Positions 19,699-30,233 are shown, counted from the first letter of the stretch. The stretch is DNA of 64,000 nucleotides from Tatumella ptyseos ATCC 33301 (GCF_000735525.1 NZ_JMPR01000028.1:62001-126000); one strand, 5' to 3'. The notes: generated by a model not told the origin, from the sequence alone. Program-made: numbers and translations.

Positions 19699-19849
19699 TT
19701 TTTTCTGCAGGCCCGGGACACGTCCGCCAGATTTTTATCCACAGTCTCGACAGGTTGTGGTTTAATGGGCGTCATTTAGCGGCTGTTGAATAAAAATTCA
19801 GCAGGAACAATACAACTGGAAAACCCAGGTTCAAACAGAAAGGTCATCA

Positions 19850-20761
19850 ATGAGCTGGATTGAACGAATTCTTAGTAAGAATAATGTAACCCCGACGCGT
19901 AAAGCGAGTATTCCTGAAGGGGTCTGGACAAAATGTGATAGTTGCGACCAGGTGCTGTACCGTGCAGAACTGGAGCGTAACCTCGAAGTCTGTCCGAAAT
20001 GTGATCACCATATGCGTATGCATGCCCGTGATCGTCTGACCTCCTTTATGGATCAGGATACCCTGGTCGAGCTGGGCAGCGAACTGGAACCAAAAGATGT
20101 TCTGAAGTTCCGCGACTCAAAAAAATATAAAGACCGTTTACTGGCAGCGCAGAAGAGCACCGGCGAGAAAGATGCACTGGTGGTCATGAAAGGTGAACTG
20201 CACGGTATGCCTGTCGTTGCCGCTGCATTTGAGTTCGCTTTTATGGGCGGCTCAATGGGGTCTGTGGTCGGCGCACGTTTTATTCGTGGTGTTGAGCAGG
20301 CTCTGGAAGACAACTGTCCGTTTATCTGCTTCTCTGCCAGCGGCGGGGCGCGTATGCAGGAAGCGCTGATGTCACTGATGCAAATGGCGAAAACCAGTGC
20401 AGCACTGGCAAAAATGCGTGAACGCGGATTGCCTTATATTTCGGTACTGACCGACCCGACCATGGGCGGTGTATCGGCAAGCTTTGCGATGCTGGGTGAC
20501 CTGAATATCGCTGAGCCGAAAGCACTGATCGGTTTTGCCGGTCCGCGTGTTATCGAACAGACGGTCCGCGAGAAACTGCCACCGGGCTTCCAGCGCAGTG
20601 AGTTTCTGATCGAAAAAGGGGCGATTGATATGATTGTCCGTCGCCCGAATATGCGCTTTAAGCTGGCAAGTTTACTGGCAAAAATGATGAATCTGCCGGC
20701 ACCACTTCATGAAACCCATCAGTCGGATGTAAAGACTGAAGCGGAACATGACGAGGCCTGA
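19850..20761 (+). CDS. accD: Acetyl-CoA carboxylase carboxyltransferase beta subunit AccD
   Basis: Beta subunit of the carboxyltransferase that moves CO2 from biotin to acetyl-CoA, the committed step of fatty acid synthesis. The 303-aa product has the N-terminal zinc ribbon (Cys29, Cys32, Cys48, Cys51) and the crotonase-like carboxyltransferase core with [13 protein letters not shown] and SGGARMQE. An AAAGG Shine-Dalgarno precedes the ATG. It is followed by a hairpin terminator and then folC, the same order as E. coli. Confidence 0.98.
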   Translation: MSWIERILSKNNVTPTRKASIPEGVWTKCDSCDQVLYRAELERNLEVCPKCDHHMRMHARDRLTSFMDQDTLVELGSELEPKDVLKFRDSKKYKDRLLAAQKSTGEKDALVVMKGELHGMPVVAAAFEFAFMGGSMGSVVGARFIRGVEQALEDNCPFICFSASGGARMQEALMSLMQMAKTSAALAKMRERGLPYISVLTDPTMGGVSASFAMLGDLNIAEPKALIGFAGPRVIEQTVREKLPPGFQRSEFLIEKGAIDMIVRRPNMRFKLASLLAKMMNLPAPLHETHQSDVKTEAEHDEA

Positions 20762-20770
20762 CAGGTATGA

Positions 20771-20797
20771 AAAAGACGCTTTTATAGCGTCTTTTAC
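20771..20797. terminator. Hairpin terminator after accD
   Basis: AAAAGACGCT-TTTAT-AGCGTCTTTT: a perfect 10-bp stem whose 3' arm ends in T4, ten bases after the accD stop. The A/T ends make it symmetric. Confidence 0.75.
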
Positions 20798-20827
20798 CTA
20801 TGCACCGTAATAACATCAACGGGACAC

Positions 20828-22096
20828 ATGGAAAATCTTCATCTACCTCAAGCCACGTCGCCCCTTGCCACGTGGCTTACTTATCTCGAAAATCTGCACA
20901 GCCAGGCCATCGACTTAGGGCTTGAGCGTGTGCGTCGTGTTGCGACTCAACTGAACCTGTTGAGACCGGCCCCCTTTGTTTTTACCGTCGCCGGGACCAA
21001 TGGTAAAGGGACAACCTGCCGGACACTTGAAGCCTTGCTTATTGCTGCGGGTTATCGTGTCGGGGTCTACAGTTCACCCCATCTGGTCCGATACACTGAA
21101 CGGGTTCGTATACAGTCACAGGAACTGAGTGAAGCGGAGCATACGCAGAGCTTCTCGATCATCGAACAGGGGCGCGGGGATACGTCGCTGACGTATTTCG
21201 AATACAGCACCTTGTCTGCATTACAGTTGTTCCGCCAGGCGGATCTGGATGTGGTGATCCTGGAAGTCGGGCTGGGTGGCAGGCTGGATGCAACCAATAT
21301 CGTTGATGCGGATGTGGCGGTGATCACCAGTATTGCGCTCGACCATACTGACTGGCTGGGGCCGGATCGTGAAAGCATTGGTCGTGAGAAAGCCGGCGTT
21401 TTCCGCAGCGGTAAACCAGCGGTCGTCGGTGAACCTGATATGCCTGCATCGATTGGCCGGGTCGCGGCGGATAAAGGCGCGATACTGCTGCAACGTAATC
21501 AGCAGTGGTCTTATCAGGCGGATGCACAGGCCTGGGACTTCCGTGATATTCAGGGTGAACTTCGCAGGTTACCTCTGCCCCGGGTACCGCTCCCGAATGC
21601 AGCGACCGCCCTTGCAGCCTTGCGGGTGTCCGGTTTGCAGGTCAGCGAAGCCTGTATTCGTGAAAATCTGCCTGAGATTATCCTTCCCGGGCGTTTCCAG
21701 ACCGTCAGTGAATCTCCGCGGGTGATCCTGGATGTGGCACACAACCCACATGCCGCCGCATTTCTGGCCTCGCAGCTTGCCACACTGGCACGAAGAGGAA
21801 AAGTCAGAGCCGTGGTCGGTATGCTGCACGATAAAGACATCGCCGGTACGCTGGCCGAACTCCGTCCTCAGGTCGATTACTGGTACTGTGCGCCGCTCGG
21901 AGGCCCGCGGGGAGCGAGTGCTGAGGAACTGGTGGCCCATTTGCCGCAGGCAGAACGTTTTGCTACGGTGGAAGAAGCGTGGAAAGCGGCACAACAGCAG
22001 GCCGATGCTCAGGACATTATTCTGGTTTGTGGTTCCTTCCATACGGTAGCTCATGTGATGACGTCTGTCTCAGGGGAGAAGGGAAGTGGCGAGTAA
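20828..22096 (+). CDS. folC: Bifunctional folylpolyglutamate/dihydrofolate synthase FolC
   Basis: ATP-dependent ligase adding glutamate to dihydropteroate (making dihydrofolate) and polyglutamate tails to folates. The 422-aa product shows the P-loop VAGTNGKGTTCRTLE (about 56-70), the YSSPHLVRYTERVRI block, EVGLGGRLDATNIV, and the C-terminal domain with DVAHNPHAA. The gene overlaps dedD by 11 bases. Confidence 0.97.
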   Translation: MENLHLPQATSPLATWLTYLENLHSQAIDLGLERVRRVATQLNLLRPAPFVFTVAGTNGKGTTCRTLEALLIAAGYRVGVYSSPHLVRYTERVRIQSQELSEAEHTQSFSIIEQGRGDTSLTYFEYSTLSALQLFRQADLDVVILEVGLGGRLDATNIVDADVAVITSIALDHTDWLGPDRESIGREKAGVFRSGKPAVVGEPDMPASIGRVAADKGAILLQRNQQWSYQADAQAWDFRDIQGELRRLPLPRVPLPNAATALAALRVSGLQVSEACIRENLPEIILPGRFQTVSESPRVILDVAHNPHAAAFLASQLATLARRGKVRAVVGMLHDKDIAGTLAELRPQVDYWYCAPLGGPRGASAEELVAHLPQAERFATVEEAWKAAQQQADAQDIILVCGSFHTVAHVMTSVSGEKGSGE

Positions 22097-22934
22097 ATTT
22101 CAGAATCGTTTAGTCGGAACGGTTATTCTGGTCGCGATCGGTGTCATTGTCTTACCGGGATTGCTGGACGGTAAGAAAAAACATTACAAAGAAGAGTTCG
22201 CGGCCATTCCCCTGGTGCCTAAGCCTGGTGATCAACAGGACAATGACCTGGTGCCGCCGGTCACTCAACCGCTGGCCGCAGCTCCGGCGGCGTCAACCGC
22301 AGCAGGGGATGCAAGTACGGCTGCCCATGCCGGGACCGTGACCCCCGACAACGGTAGCGGAGAAGATGCTCCGGTAACACCGCACAGTCAGCCCCCGATC
22401 ACAGCCTCTTCAACGGCAGCCAACCCCTCGGCTTCATCGCAGGCTGAGAAACTCCGGCAACAACAGGAGCGACAGGAGCAACTGGAGCAGCAACAGGCTG
22501 AGCGTCAGAAGCAGGCACAGTTAGCCCGTCAACAGCAGGCTGAAGAACGTGCCCGTCAGCAGGCGACTGAGGCTGCCGCTAAGGCAAAGGCAAAGCAGAT
22601 ACAGGAAGAGCGTGAGCGTGAAAGGGCGTTACAGGCACTGAATGATCAGTCTTCGGCGCCACAGCCTCAGAGTAAACCGGAAACGCCGTCAGGGCAGGCC
22701 TGGGTGATTCAATTGGGGGCATTGAAGAATGCTGCCAGAGTCAGTGAAATTGTGGCACAGCTACGCAGTGCCGGGTTCAGGGCTTATTCTCTGCCGGCTG
22801 AGCCGGTTCAGGGAGAAATCAACCGCATTCTGGTCGGTCCGGACAGTTCGAAAAGTCATTTGCAGTCTCAGGTGGCTGAACTGAAGAGTAAAACCGGCCT
22901 GAGCGGTGTGATACGGCCGTATTCTGCCCGCTGA
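22086..22934 (+). CDS. dedD: Septal SPOR-domain protein DedD, enlarged
   Basis: Bitopic inner-membrane cell-division protein that binds septal peptidoglycan. Layout: cytosolic MASKFQNRLV, one membrane segment (about 8-27), a conserved KKHYKEEFAAIPLVPK stretch, a low-complexity Ala/Pro/Thr linker (about 60-118), a long Gln/Glu/Arg-rich predicted coiled coil (about 119-187), and a SPOR domain (about 203-282; AWVIQLGALKNAARVSEIV). It is 282 aa against 220 in E. coli; the extra length is mostly the TolA-like charged region. Start is GTG at 22086, overlapping folC, and matches the E. coli N-terminus. Confidence 0.93.
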   Translation: MASKFQNRLVGTVILVAIGVIVLPGLLDGKKKHYKEEFAAIPLVPKPGDQQDNDLVPPVTQPLAAAPAASTAAGDASTAAHAGTVTPDNGSGEDAPVTPHSQPPITASSTAANPSASSQAEKLRQQQERQEQLEQQQAERQKQAQLARQQQAEERARQQATEAAAKAKAKQIQEERERERALQALNDQSSAPQPQSKPETPSGQAWVIQLGALKNAARVSEIVAQLRSAGFRAYSLPAEPVQGEINRILVGPDSSKSHLQSQVAELKSKTGLSGVIRPYSAR

Positions 22935-22935
22935 A

Positions 22936-22960
22936 CCTGCCCCCGGAAACGGGGGACAGG
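22936..22960 (+). terminator. Hairpin just after dedD
   Basis: CCTG-CCCCCG-GAAA-CGGGGG-CAGG: a GC-rich stem with a stable GAAA tetraloop and one or two bulges, directly after the dedD stop. Only a weak T-rich tail (TCTTGCTC) follows. Confidence 0.5.
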
Positions 22961-23012
22961 TCTTGCTCATTGAATTGTTATATAATTCATACAGATAAAT
23001 ATTTTTAATGTC

Positions 23013-23048
23013 GGGGTAATGAATAAAAAATTTCATTCCCCTTTTTTT
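23013..23048 (+). terminator. Rho-independent terminator between dedD and cvpA
   Basis: GGGG-T-AATGAA / TTCATT-CCCC stem with an A-rich loop followed by seven Ts (23042-23048). It ends 20 bases before the PurR box. A TATAAT hexamer lies 32 bases upstream (22981-22986). Confidence 0.75.
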
Positions 23049-23068
23049 CTGTCGTCCGGGAAAACGCT

Positions 23069-23084
23069 ACGCAAACGTTTTCTT
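23069..23084 (+). promoter_or_regulatory. PurR operator of cvpA-purF
   Basis: ACGCAAACGTTTTCTT matches the PurR box consensus (ACGCAAACGTTTTCNT) and the known operator of the E. coli cvpA-purF operon. It overlaps the promoter: TAAAAT at about 23092 is the likely -10. This implies repression when hypoxanthine or guanine is available. Confidence 0.92.
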
Positions 23085-23145
23085 TTTCTGTTAAAATGCG
23101 CCGCGAACAGATGACAGAAAGGATCATAGTGCGCCGGAAACATTC

Positions 23146-23634
23146 ATGAACTGGATTGATTACGTCATTATAGGGATTATCGGATTCTCAGCGTTTGTGA
23201 GTCTGATCAGGGGCTTTGTCCGTGAAGCTTTATCTTTAGTCACCTGGGGATGTGCGTTTTTTGTAGCGAGTCATTATTTTTCCTATCTGGCCGTCTGGTT
23301 TACCGGGTTTGCAGAACCCATGGTACGAAATGGTGTAGCAATAGCCGTACTGTTTATTGCGACGCTAATTGTCGGGGCCATTGTTAATTATGTGATTGGA
23401 ACGCTTGTGGAAAAAACCGGCTTGTCCGGGACTGACCGGGTGCTGGGTGTTTGTTTTGGCGCATTAAGGGGCGTGCTGATCGTTTCGGCTATCCTCTTTT
23501 TCCTGGATACATTCACCGGGTTTTCCAAAAGCACAGACTGGACACAGTCACAATTGATCCCTCAGTTCAGCTACATCATCAGATGGTTTTTTGATTATTT
23601 ACAGAGCACGTCGAGTTTTTTACCCCGGTCATAA
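23146..23634 (+). CDS. cvpA: Membrane protein CvpA
   Basis: A 162-aa inner-membrane protein with four predicted membrane segments, required for colicin V production in E. coli and more generally for envelope fitness; its biochemical role is unknown. The N-terminus NWIDYVIIGIIGFSAFVSLIRGFVREA and the GLSGTDRVLGVCFGALRG motif are characteristic. First gene of the PurR-controlled cvpA-purF operon, with purF 36 bases downstream. Confidence 0.96.
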   Translation: MNWIDYVIIGIIGFSAFVSLIRGFVREALSLVTWGCAFFVASHYFSYLAVWFTGFAEPMVRNGVAIAVLFIATLIVGAIVNYVIGTLVEKTGLSGTDRVLGVCFGALRGVLIVSAILFFLDTFTGFSKSTDWTQSQLIPQFSYIIRWFFDYLQSTSSFLPRS

Positions 23635-23670
23635 GGTCGGGGGGATGCGGCTTAATGAGGAAATGACACC

Positions 23671-25188
<1,518 letters not shown>

Positions 25189-25206
25189 TGACCGGCGTTG
25201 TCAGAG

Positions 25207-25241
25207 AAAAGAACAGGGCGGATTTCCGCCCTGTTCTTTTT
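25207..25241. terminator. Strong terminator after purF
   Basis: AAAAGAACAGGGCGG (25207-25221), loop ATTT, complement CCGCCCTGTTCTTTT (25226-25240) plus one T: a perfect 15-bp stem starting 18 bases after the purF stop. Confidence 0.9.
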
Positions 25242-25310
25242 GGCAAATCCATTCGCTCACAGCGTTCTCCCGCGGTATCATAGGCGTTTTAAGGAAGTGC
25301 AGGGCAGGTT

Positions 25311-25883
25311 ATGAAGAGGCTGATTGTTGGGGTATCAGGGGCCAGTGGCGTTATCTATGGTATACGTATGCTGGAAGTTTTAAAAAACGTGCCTGAGGTG
25401 GAAACCCATTTAGTGATGAGTCAGTCAGCCCGCCAGACGCTGGCACTGGAGAGCGACTATTCTGTACGTGATATTCAGTCACTGGCGGATGTGGTTCATG
25501 ACATTCGTGATATCGGTGCCAGTATTTCTTCCGGATCGTATAAAACGGACGGTATGGCGCTGCTTCCATGCTCAATGAAGACGCTGTCCGGCATTGTTCA
25601 CAGCTACAGTGACAACCTGCTGACACGTGCGGCTGATGTCGTACTGAAGGAGCGGCGTAAGCTGGTATTGGGTGTGCGTGAAACTCCTCTGCACCTCGGA
25701 CATCTGCGGATGATGACGACTGCCGCAGAAATGGGAGCGATTATTATGCCTCCGGTGCCTGCATTTTATCACCGGCCGCAGAGCGTGATGGATATTGTCG
25801 ACCAGACAGTAAACCGGGTGATCGATCAGTTCGATATTACGTTACCTGAAGACCTCTTTGCCCGCTGGCAGGGCAAAAGTTAA
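25311..25883 (+). CDS. ubiX: Flavin prenyltransferase UbiX
   Basis: Attaches a dimethylallyl group to FMN to make prenyl-FMN, the cofactor of the ubiquinone decarboxylase UbiD. The 190-aa product shows the flavodoxin-like N-terminus LIVGVSGASGVIYGIRMLEVL, the SSGSYKTDGMALLPCSMKTLSGI stretch and the ERRKLVLGVRETPLHLGHL motif. Position after purF and before the histidine transport operon matches E. coli. Confidence 0.96.
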   Translation: MKRLIVGVSGASGVIYGIRMLEVLKNVPEVETHLVMSQSARQTLALESDYSVRDIQSLADVVHDIRDIGASISSGSYKTDGMALLPCSMKTLSGIVHSYSDNLLTRAADVVLKERRKLVLGVRETPLHLGHLRMMTTAAEMGAIIMPPVPAFYHRPQSVMDIVDQTVNRVIDQFDITLPEDLFARWQGKS

Positions 25884-25918
25884 GGTGAAATGATCCTTAA
25901 TAGTGCACTTTTCCCTCT

Positions 25919-25937
25919 AAGCACCGTTCCGGTGCTT
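25919..25937 (+). promoter_or_regulatory. Candidate NtrC enhancer upstream of hisJ
   Basis: AAGCACC-GTTCC-GGTGCTT contains the dyad GCACC-N5-GGTGC typical of NtrC sites. It lies about 160 bases upstream of the predicted sigma54 transcription start. It could also fold as a hairpin after ubiX, but no T tract follows. A second half-site-like GGTGCA is at about 25953. Confidence 0.6.
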
Positions 25938-26063
25938 CTGAATCCCCCTATTGGTGCATGACCTTCCCTCTGAGTCGGCTGCCACCGGCAGCATCATTCC
26001 TGTTTGTGCAAAAAAAACACTATTTTCGTGATTGTCGGCCATTCCCGGAAGACATGCGCATTC

Positions 26064-26080
26064 TGGCATGAAATGTGCAA
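26064..26080 (+). promoter_or_regulatory. Candidate sigma54 promoter of hisJQMP
   Basis: CTGGCATGAAATGTGCAA has GG (26065-26066) and GC (26077-26078) exactly ten bases apart, the -24/-12 geometry of RpoN promoters (consensus TGGCAC-N5-TTGCA). It is 65 bases upstream of the hisJ ATG. In enteric bacteria the argT promoter at this location is nitrogen-regulated in this way. Confidence 0.65.
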
Positions 26081-26144
26081 AACTCCTTCTGCACACATGA
26101 CAGTAAGATTAATCACTATAAAAAAATTAACCAGAGGGCAATCT

Positions 26145-26927
26145 ATGAAAAAGCGTGTTTTGGCTCTTTCGCTTGTTTTGGCATTTTCCAGTGTTGGCAG
26201 CGTATTCGCGGCGCTCCCGCAAACACTGCGTATCGGCACAGACCCGACGTACCCGCCCTTTGAGTCCAAAAATTCTGACGGACAGATAGTGGGATTTGAT
26301 ATCGACCTGGCCAACAATATCTGTCAGCGTATTCATACCAGGTGCGTCTTTGTGGAAGGTGATTTTGACAGCCTGATCCCGTCGCTGAAAGCGCAAAAGA
26401 TTGATGCCATTATCTCGGCTCTGTCGATTACACCGAAACGTGAAGAGCAGATTGCGTTCTCTGACAAACTCTATGCCGCCAACGCGCGTCTGGTTGCGGT
26501 CAAAGGCTCTGCACTGCAACCGACCGTCGCTTCCCTGAAAGGGAAAAGTATCGGAGTAGAGCAGGGGACGACGCAGGAAACCTATGCCGATCAATACTGG
26601 CGTCCGAAAGGGGTGAATGTTATCTCTTATGCGACTCAGGATCAGGCGTATCAGGATCTGAATGCTGGCCGTCTCGATGCCGCTTTCCAGGATGAAGTTC
26701 AGGCCGGAGAAGGCTTCCTGAAGAGCCCTGTCGGGAAAGGATATGCGTTTGCCGGCCCGGCGGTGAAAGATGCAAAAATTTTCGGTGTAGGTACCGGCAT
26801 GGGTCTGCGTAAAGGAGATACTGAGCTGAAGACCGCCGTGGATAAAGCGTTTGAGGCGATGCGTAAAGACGGGACTTACAATAAGCTGGCGAAGAAATAT
26901 TTCGATTTTAATGTGTACGGTGGCTAA
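26145..26927 (+). CDS. hisJ: Periplasmic histidine/lysine-arginine-ornithine-binding protein HisJ
   Basis: Substrate-binding protein of the HisQMP2 importer. The 260-aa precursor has a Sec signal (residues 1-22, ending SVGSVFA) and the family-3 solute-binding fold: [40 protein letters not shown] and a C-terminal FDFNVYGG. Residues favour HisJ over ArgT ([17 protein letters not shown]). The start at 26145 follows AGAGGG; a longer frame from 26004 is rejected. E. coli has argT then hisJ here; only one binding-protein gene is present, directly behind the argT-type control region. Confidence 0.9.
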   Translation: MKKRVLALSLVLAFSSVGSVFAALPQTLRIGTDPTYPPFESKNSDGQIVGFDIDLANNICQRIHTRCVFVEGDFDSLIPSLKAQKIDAIISALSITPKREEQIAFSDKLYAANARLVAVKGSALQPTVASLKGKSIGVEQGTTQETYADQYWRPKGVNVISYATQDQAYQDLNAGRLDAAFQDEVQAGEGFLKSPVGKGYAFAGPAVKDAKIFGVGTGMGLRKGDTELKTAVDKAFEAMRKDGTYNKLAKKYFDFNVYGG

Positions 26928-26937
26928 TGTGTCATTC

Positions 26938-26960
26938 GCTGCCCGCCCCGGGCGGGTAGC
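26938..26960 (+). terminator. REP-like hairpin between hisJ and hisQ
   Basis: GCTGCCCGCC-CCG-GGCGGGTAGC pairs over ten positions with one mismatch. It lies 10 bases after the hisJ stop and is followed by a T-rich stretch. In enteric bacteria a hairpin or REP at this point keeps the membrane components less expressed than the binding protein. Confidence 0.7.
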
Positions 26961-26990
26961 GGTTATTTATTTTGTTGCAGGAATTTGTTG

Positions 26991-27677
26991 ATGCTCTACG
27001 GATATACCGACGTCATTATGAAAGGCGCGCTGGTTACAATTGAACTGGCATTAAGCTCCGTGGTACTGGCGGTCGTACTAGGGCTGATAGGTGCCGGGGC
27101 AAAGTTATCGAAGAATCGTGTGTTGTCCACGATTTTTGGTGCATATACCACCATTATTCGCGGTATTCCGGATCTGGTTTTAATGCTGCTGATTTATTAT
27201 GGCTTGCAGATTGCCCTGAATGAGTTCACTGATCTGCTGGGTATAGAGCAGTTTGATATTGATCCTATGATGGCGGGGATCACCACCATCGGGTTTATTT
27301 ACGGAGCGTACTTCACTGAAACGTTCCGCGGCGCTTTCCTGTCCGTACCCAAGGGTCAGGTGGAAGCAGCCACTGCCTTTGGAATGACCCCTTCTCAGGT
27401 TTTCCGGCGGATACAGTTTCCGCTGATGATGCGTTTTGCACTGCCGGCTATCGGTAATAACTGGCAGGTTATCCTGAAAGCGACGGCGCTGGTTTCCTTA
27501 CTCGGTCTGGAAGATGTGATTAAGGCAACGTCCCTGGCAGGGAAGAGTACCTGGCAGCCGTTTTATTTTTCTCTGGTTGCCGGCGCGATTTATCTGTTTT
27601 TTACCACGGTTTCCAATGGGGTGTTGTGGTGGCTGGAACGCCGCTATTCAGTGGGAGTGAAAAAGGCTGAATTATGA
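26991..27677 (+). CDS. hisQ: Histidine ABC transporter permease HisQ
   Basis: One of two integral membrane subunits of the histidine/basic amino acid importer. From the ATG at 26991 the product is 228 aa, as in E. coli, beginning MLYGYTDVIMKGALVTIELA. About five membrane segments and the EAA loop (VEAATAFGMTPSQVFRRIQFP, about 123-143), which contacts HisP, are present. The gene overlaps hisM by four bases. Confidence 0.95.
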   Translation: MLYGYTDVIMKGALVTIELALSSVVLAVVLGLIGAGAKLSKNRVLSTIFGAYTTIIRGIPDLVLMLLIYYGLQIALNEFTDLLGIEQFDIDPMMAGITTIGFIYGAYFTETFRGAFLSVPKGQVEAATAFGMTPSQVFRRIQFPLMMRFALPAIGNNWQVILKATALVSLLGLEDVIKATSLAGKSTWQPFYFSLVAGAIYLFFTTVSNGVLWWLERRYSVGVKKAEL

Positions 27678-28378
27678 TTGATATTATTCACGACTACTGG
27701 AAGTCGCTGTTATGGACCGACGGATATCATATTACCGGGGTCGCTATTACGTTATGGTTGCTGGTGCTGTCGGTGTCTATTGGCGGTGTGATGGCCTTGT
27801 TTCTGGCTATTGCCCGGGTGTCACCTAACCGTTTTATCAGCACGCCGGTCTGGCTGTTCACTTATGTTTTTCGCGGAACACCACTCTATGTGCAGTTACT
27901 GGTGTTCTACACTGGAATGTATACCCTGGAAATTGTGAAAGGTAACGAGTTACTGAATGCCTTTTTCCGTAGCGGAATGAACTGTGCAGTGCTGGCGTTT
28001 ACCCTGAATACCTGTGCCTATACCACCGAACTTTTTGCCGGTGCTATCCGCTCTGTGCCTCACGGAGAAATCGAAGCCGCCAGAGCCTACGGATTTTCAA
28101 CGTTCAAGCTGTACCGTTGCATTATTTTGCCGGCAGCTTTACGTATTGCGTTACCCGCGTACAGCAATGAAGTGATCCTGATGCTGCATTCCACGTCTCT
28201 GGCGTTTACCGCTACCGTGCCGGATGTGCTTAAAATCGCCAGGGATATTAATGCTGCGACCTACGAGCCTTTTACGGCCTTTGGTATTGCGGCGGTGATC
28301 TATCTGGTGATCTCTTATTGCCTGATTTCGCTGTTCCGCAAAGCAGAACGTCGCTGGCTGCCCCACGTTAAATCCTGA
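27674..28378 (+). CDS. hisM: Histidine ABC transporter permease HisM
   Basis: Second membrane subunit of the importer, 234 aa (E. coli 238). It has five or so membrane helices, the [17 protein letters not shown] motif and an EAA loop ([21 protein letters not shown]). The ATGA overlap with hisQ indicates translational coupling; hisP follows 17 bases later. Confidence 0.95.
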   Translation: MIDIIHDYWKSLLWTDGYHITGVAITLWLLVLSVSIGGVMALFLAIARVSPNRFISTPVWLFTYVFRGTPLYVQLLVFYTGMYTLEIVKGNELLNAFFRSGMNCAVLAFTLNTCAYTTELFAGAIRSVPHGEIEAARAYGFSTFKLYRCIILPAALRIALPAYSNEVILMLHSTSLAFTATVPDVLKIARDINAATYEPFTAFGIAAVIYLVISYCLISLFRKAERRWLPHVKS

Positions 28379-28395
28379 TCCCGCTGAGAATTACT

Positions 28396-29169
28396 ATGTC
28401 TGAATTAAAATTAAGTGTGACAGAGCTCCATAAACGTTATGGGGATCATGAAGTCCTGAAGGGTGTTTCATTACAGGCTGCGGCAGGTGATGTGATCAGT
28501 ATTATTGGCTCTTCAGGTTCAGGAAAGAGTACTTTTCTGCGTTGTATAAATTTTCTGGAAAAACCGAGCGAAGGCTCTATCTCTCTGAATAATGAAAATA
28601 TTAATCTGGTCAGAGATAAAGATGGTCAGCTGAAAGTGGCGGATAAAGAGCAACTGCGTAAGTTACGTACCCGCCTGACTATGGTCTTCCAGCACTTTAA
28701 CCTGTGGAGTCATATGACGGTACTGGACAACGTGATGGAAGCTCCGGTCCGGGTGCTGGGGATCAGTAAGCAGGAAGCGCGTGAGCGTGCGATTAAATAC
28801 CTCGATAAAGTCGGTATTGATGCCCGTGCCCGGGATAAATATCCGGTTCATCTTTCCGGAGGGCAGCAGCAACGTGTCTCTATCGCACGGGCGCTGGCAA
28901 TGGAGCCGGAAGTTTTGCTGTTTGATGAACCCACTTCCGCACTGGATCCGGAACTGGTGGCTGAGGTGCTACGTATCATGCAGCAACTGGCGGAAGAAGG
29001 AAAAACTATGGTCGTGGTCACCCATGAAATGGAATTTGCCCGCCATGTCTCAAGCCAGGTTATTTTCCTGCATCAGGGTAAAATTGAAGAGCAGGGCTCG
29101 CCTGAAAAAGTCTTTGGTCACCCGGAAAGTCCGCGTCTGCAGCAGTTTTTGTCCGGCGCATTGAAGTAA
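28396..29169 (+). CDS. hisP: Histidine ABC transporter ATP-binding protein HisP
   Basis: Cytosolic ATPase that powers HisQM. The 257-aa product (same as E. coli) has Walker [10 protein letters not shown] (38-46), Q-loop, the signature [15 protein letters not shown] and Walker [13 protein letters not shown] followed by the switch histidine in VVTHEM. Last gene of hisJQMP; a GC-rich hairpin follows. Confidence 0.97.
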   Translation: MSELKLSVTELHKRYGDHEVLKGVSLQAAAGDVISIIGSSGSGKSTFLRCINFLEKPSEGSISLNNENINLVRDKDGQLKVADKEQLRKLRTRLTMVFQHFNLWSHMTVLDNVMEAPVRVLGISKQEARERAIKYLDKVGIDARARDKYPVHLSGGQQQRVSIARALAMEPEVLLFDEPTSALDPELVAEVLRIMQQLAEEGKTMVVVTHEMEFARHVSSQVIFLHQGKIEEQGSPEKVFGHPESPRLQQFLSGALK

Positions 29170-29175
29170 ACCGTG

Positions 29176-29206
29176 CTCCCGCCCGGTGCAGTCCGGCGGG
29201 CGGGAG
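29176..29206 (+). terminator. Hairpin after hisP
   Basis: CTCCCGCCCG (29176-29185) pairs perfectly with CGGGCGGGAG (29197-29206) around an 11-nt loop, seven bases after the hisP stop. There is no clear T tract, so termination strength is uncertain. Confidence 0.55.
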
Positions 29207-29632
29207 ACAGAGTCAATTTCTGACAGTGACCTCCAGGCACAGTTAATTGACGATACTTGTCTTATCCTGTTCACGACTCTCTGATCGCGACTGGTTCGGC
29301 AGTCAGACCGATATTAATCGTTTATGTCTTCTGCGGAATGGGTTACCGGATCTTAGAGCATCGTTGTCCGTCCTGATATTTCCCGGTTGTTTGTCGTGCC
29401 AGGGGAGAGCACCGTTACCTGGCAACGGTGGCTAAAAGCCTGCCGGAAATCGCGCAAAAGCAGGCTCTGCCTCAGTATCCTACGCCTCTGGTTCAGTCGC
29501 TGAGAAAAGCACGGGATAAGAAGAAAAATATAAAGTCATCAATGGGTGACATTTAACAATATATTAACGCCCATTATCATCATTGTCTGATAAAATCAGA
29601 TGTTATGTGGATCTGCGAAAAAAGGGTTACGG
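29207..29632 (+). other. hisP-yfcD intergenic region with possible gene fossil
   Basis: No intact gene. Between about 29403 and 29556 one plus frame reads like the C-terminal end of a protein (HRYLATVAKSLPEIAQKQ then LVQSLRKARDKKKN) but has an in-frame TGA just upstream and no start. The frames before it carry short unrelated pieces. I infer a decayed gene, but could not identify its parent. E. coli has other genes (rpnB, yfcH, folX, yfcG-yfcE) between hisP and yfcD, so deletion here is plausible. Confidence 0.4.
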
Positions 29633-30178
29633 ATGGTGGAGCAAATTCCTGAAGATGATATCGAGTGGGTCGATATTGTTAACGAAAATGATGAAGTCAT
29701 CACGACGGCCAGTCGTACACATATGCGTGCCGAATGTCTCCGTCACCGGGCAACCTATATAGTGGTCCATAACGGGATGGGTGAAATACTGGTTCAGCGC
29801 CGTACTGAGAATAAGGATTTTATGCCGGGCAAACTCGATGCGACAGCCGGTGGGGTAGTGCAAAGCGGTGAAGATATCCTGGCATCAGCGCGACGTGAAG
29901 CCGAGGAGGAGCTGGGTATTGCAGCGATTCCGTTTGCCGAGCACGGGAAATTTTATTTTGAAGACAAACATTGTCGTGTCTGGGGCGCACTGTTCAGTTG
30001 CGTCTGTCATGGCCCGTTTGCCATGCAGGAAAGTGAAGTCGCTGAGATTTTCTGGATGACACCTGAAGAGATCACTGTCCGTTGTGACGAGTTTACTGAT
30101 GACTCTCTTAAGGCACTGTCGTTGTGGATGAGCCGCAACAGTGAAGGGCGCCGGGCCTCTAACGAGTTGCAGGCATAA
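29633..30178 (+). CDS. yfcD: Nudix hydrolase YfcD
   Basis: A 181-aa Nudix-family hydrolase (E. coli YfcD 180 aa), related in sequence to isopentenyl-diphosphate isomerase-type Nudix proteins; the substrate is not established. The Nudix box is [24 protein letters not shown] (residues about 74-97), with the catalytic REAEEEL core. The start at 29633 follows AAGGG; a frame from 29600 adds 11 unaligned residues. It converges on pta. Confidence 0.93.
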   Translation: MVEQIPEDDIEWVDIVNENDEVITTASRTHMRAECLRHRATYIVVHNGMGEILVQRRTENKDFMPGKLDATAGGVVQSGEDILASARREAEEELGIAAIPFAEHGKFYFEDKHCRVWGALFSCVCHGPFAMQESEVAEIFWMTPEEITVRCDEFTDDSLKALSLWMSRNSEGRRASNELQA

Positions 30179-30197
30179 TCGCGGTATTTCCTTATTT

Positions 30198-30226
30198 CCG
30201 CAGGCAGCTGTCTTAGCTGCCTGCGG
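30198..30226. terminator. Hairpin between convergent yfcD and pta
   Basis: CCGCAGGCAGCT-GTCTT-AGCTGCCTGCGG is a perfect 12-bp stem placed between the two gene ends. T tracts are weak on both sides, but its position suggests a shared bidirectional terminator. Confidence 0.65.
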
Positions 30227-30233
30227 GGACCGG

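Noticed and set aside
19735-19743. Single perfect DnaA box TTATCCACA upstream of accD
   Set aside because: A lone 9-mer is expected about once by chance in a window this size on two strands; no companion boxes nearby.
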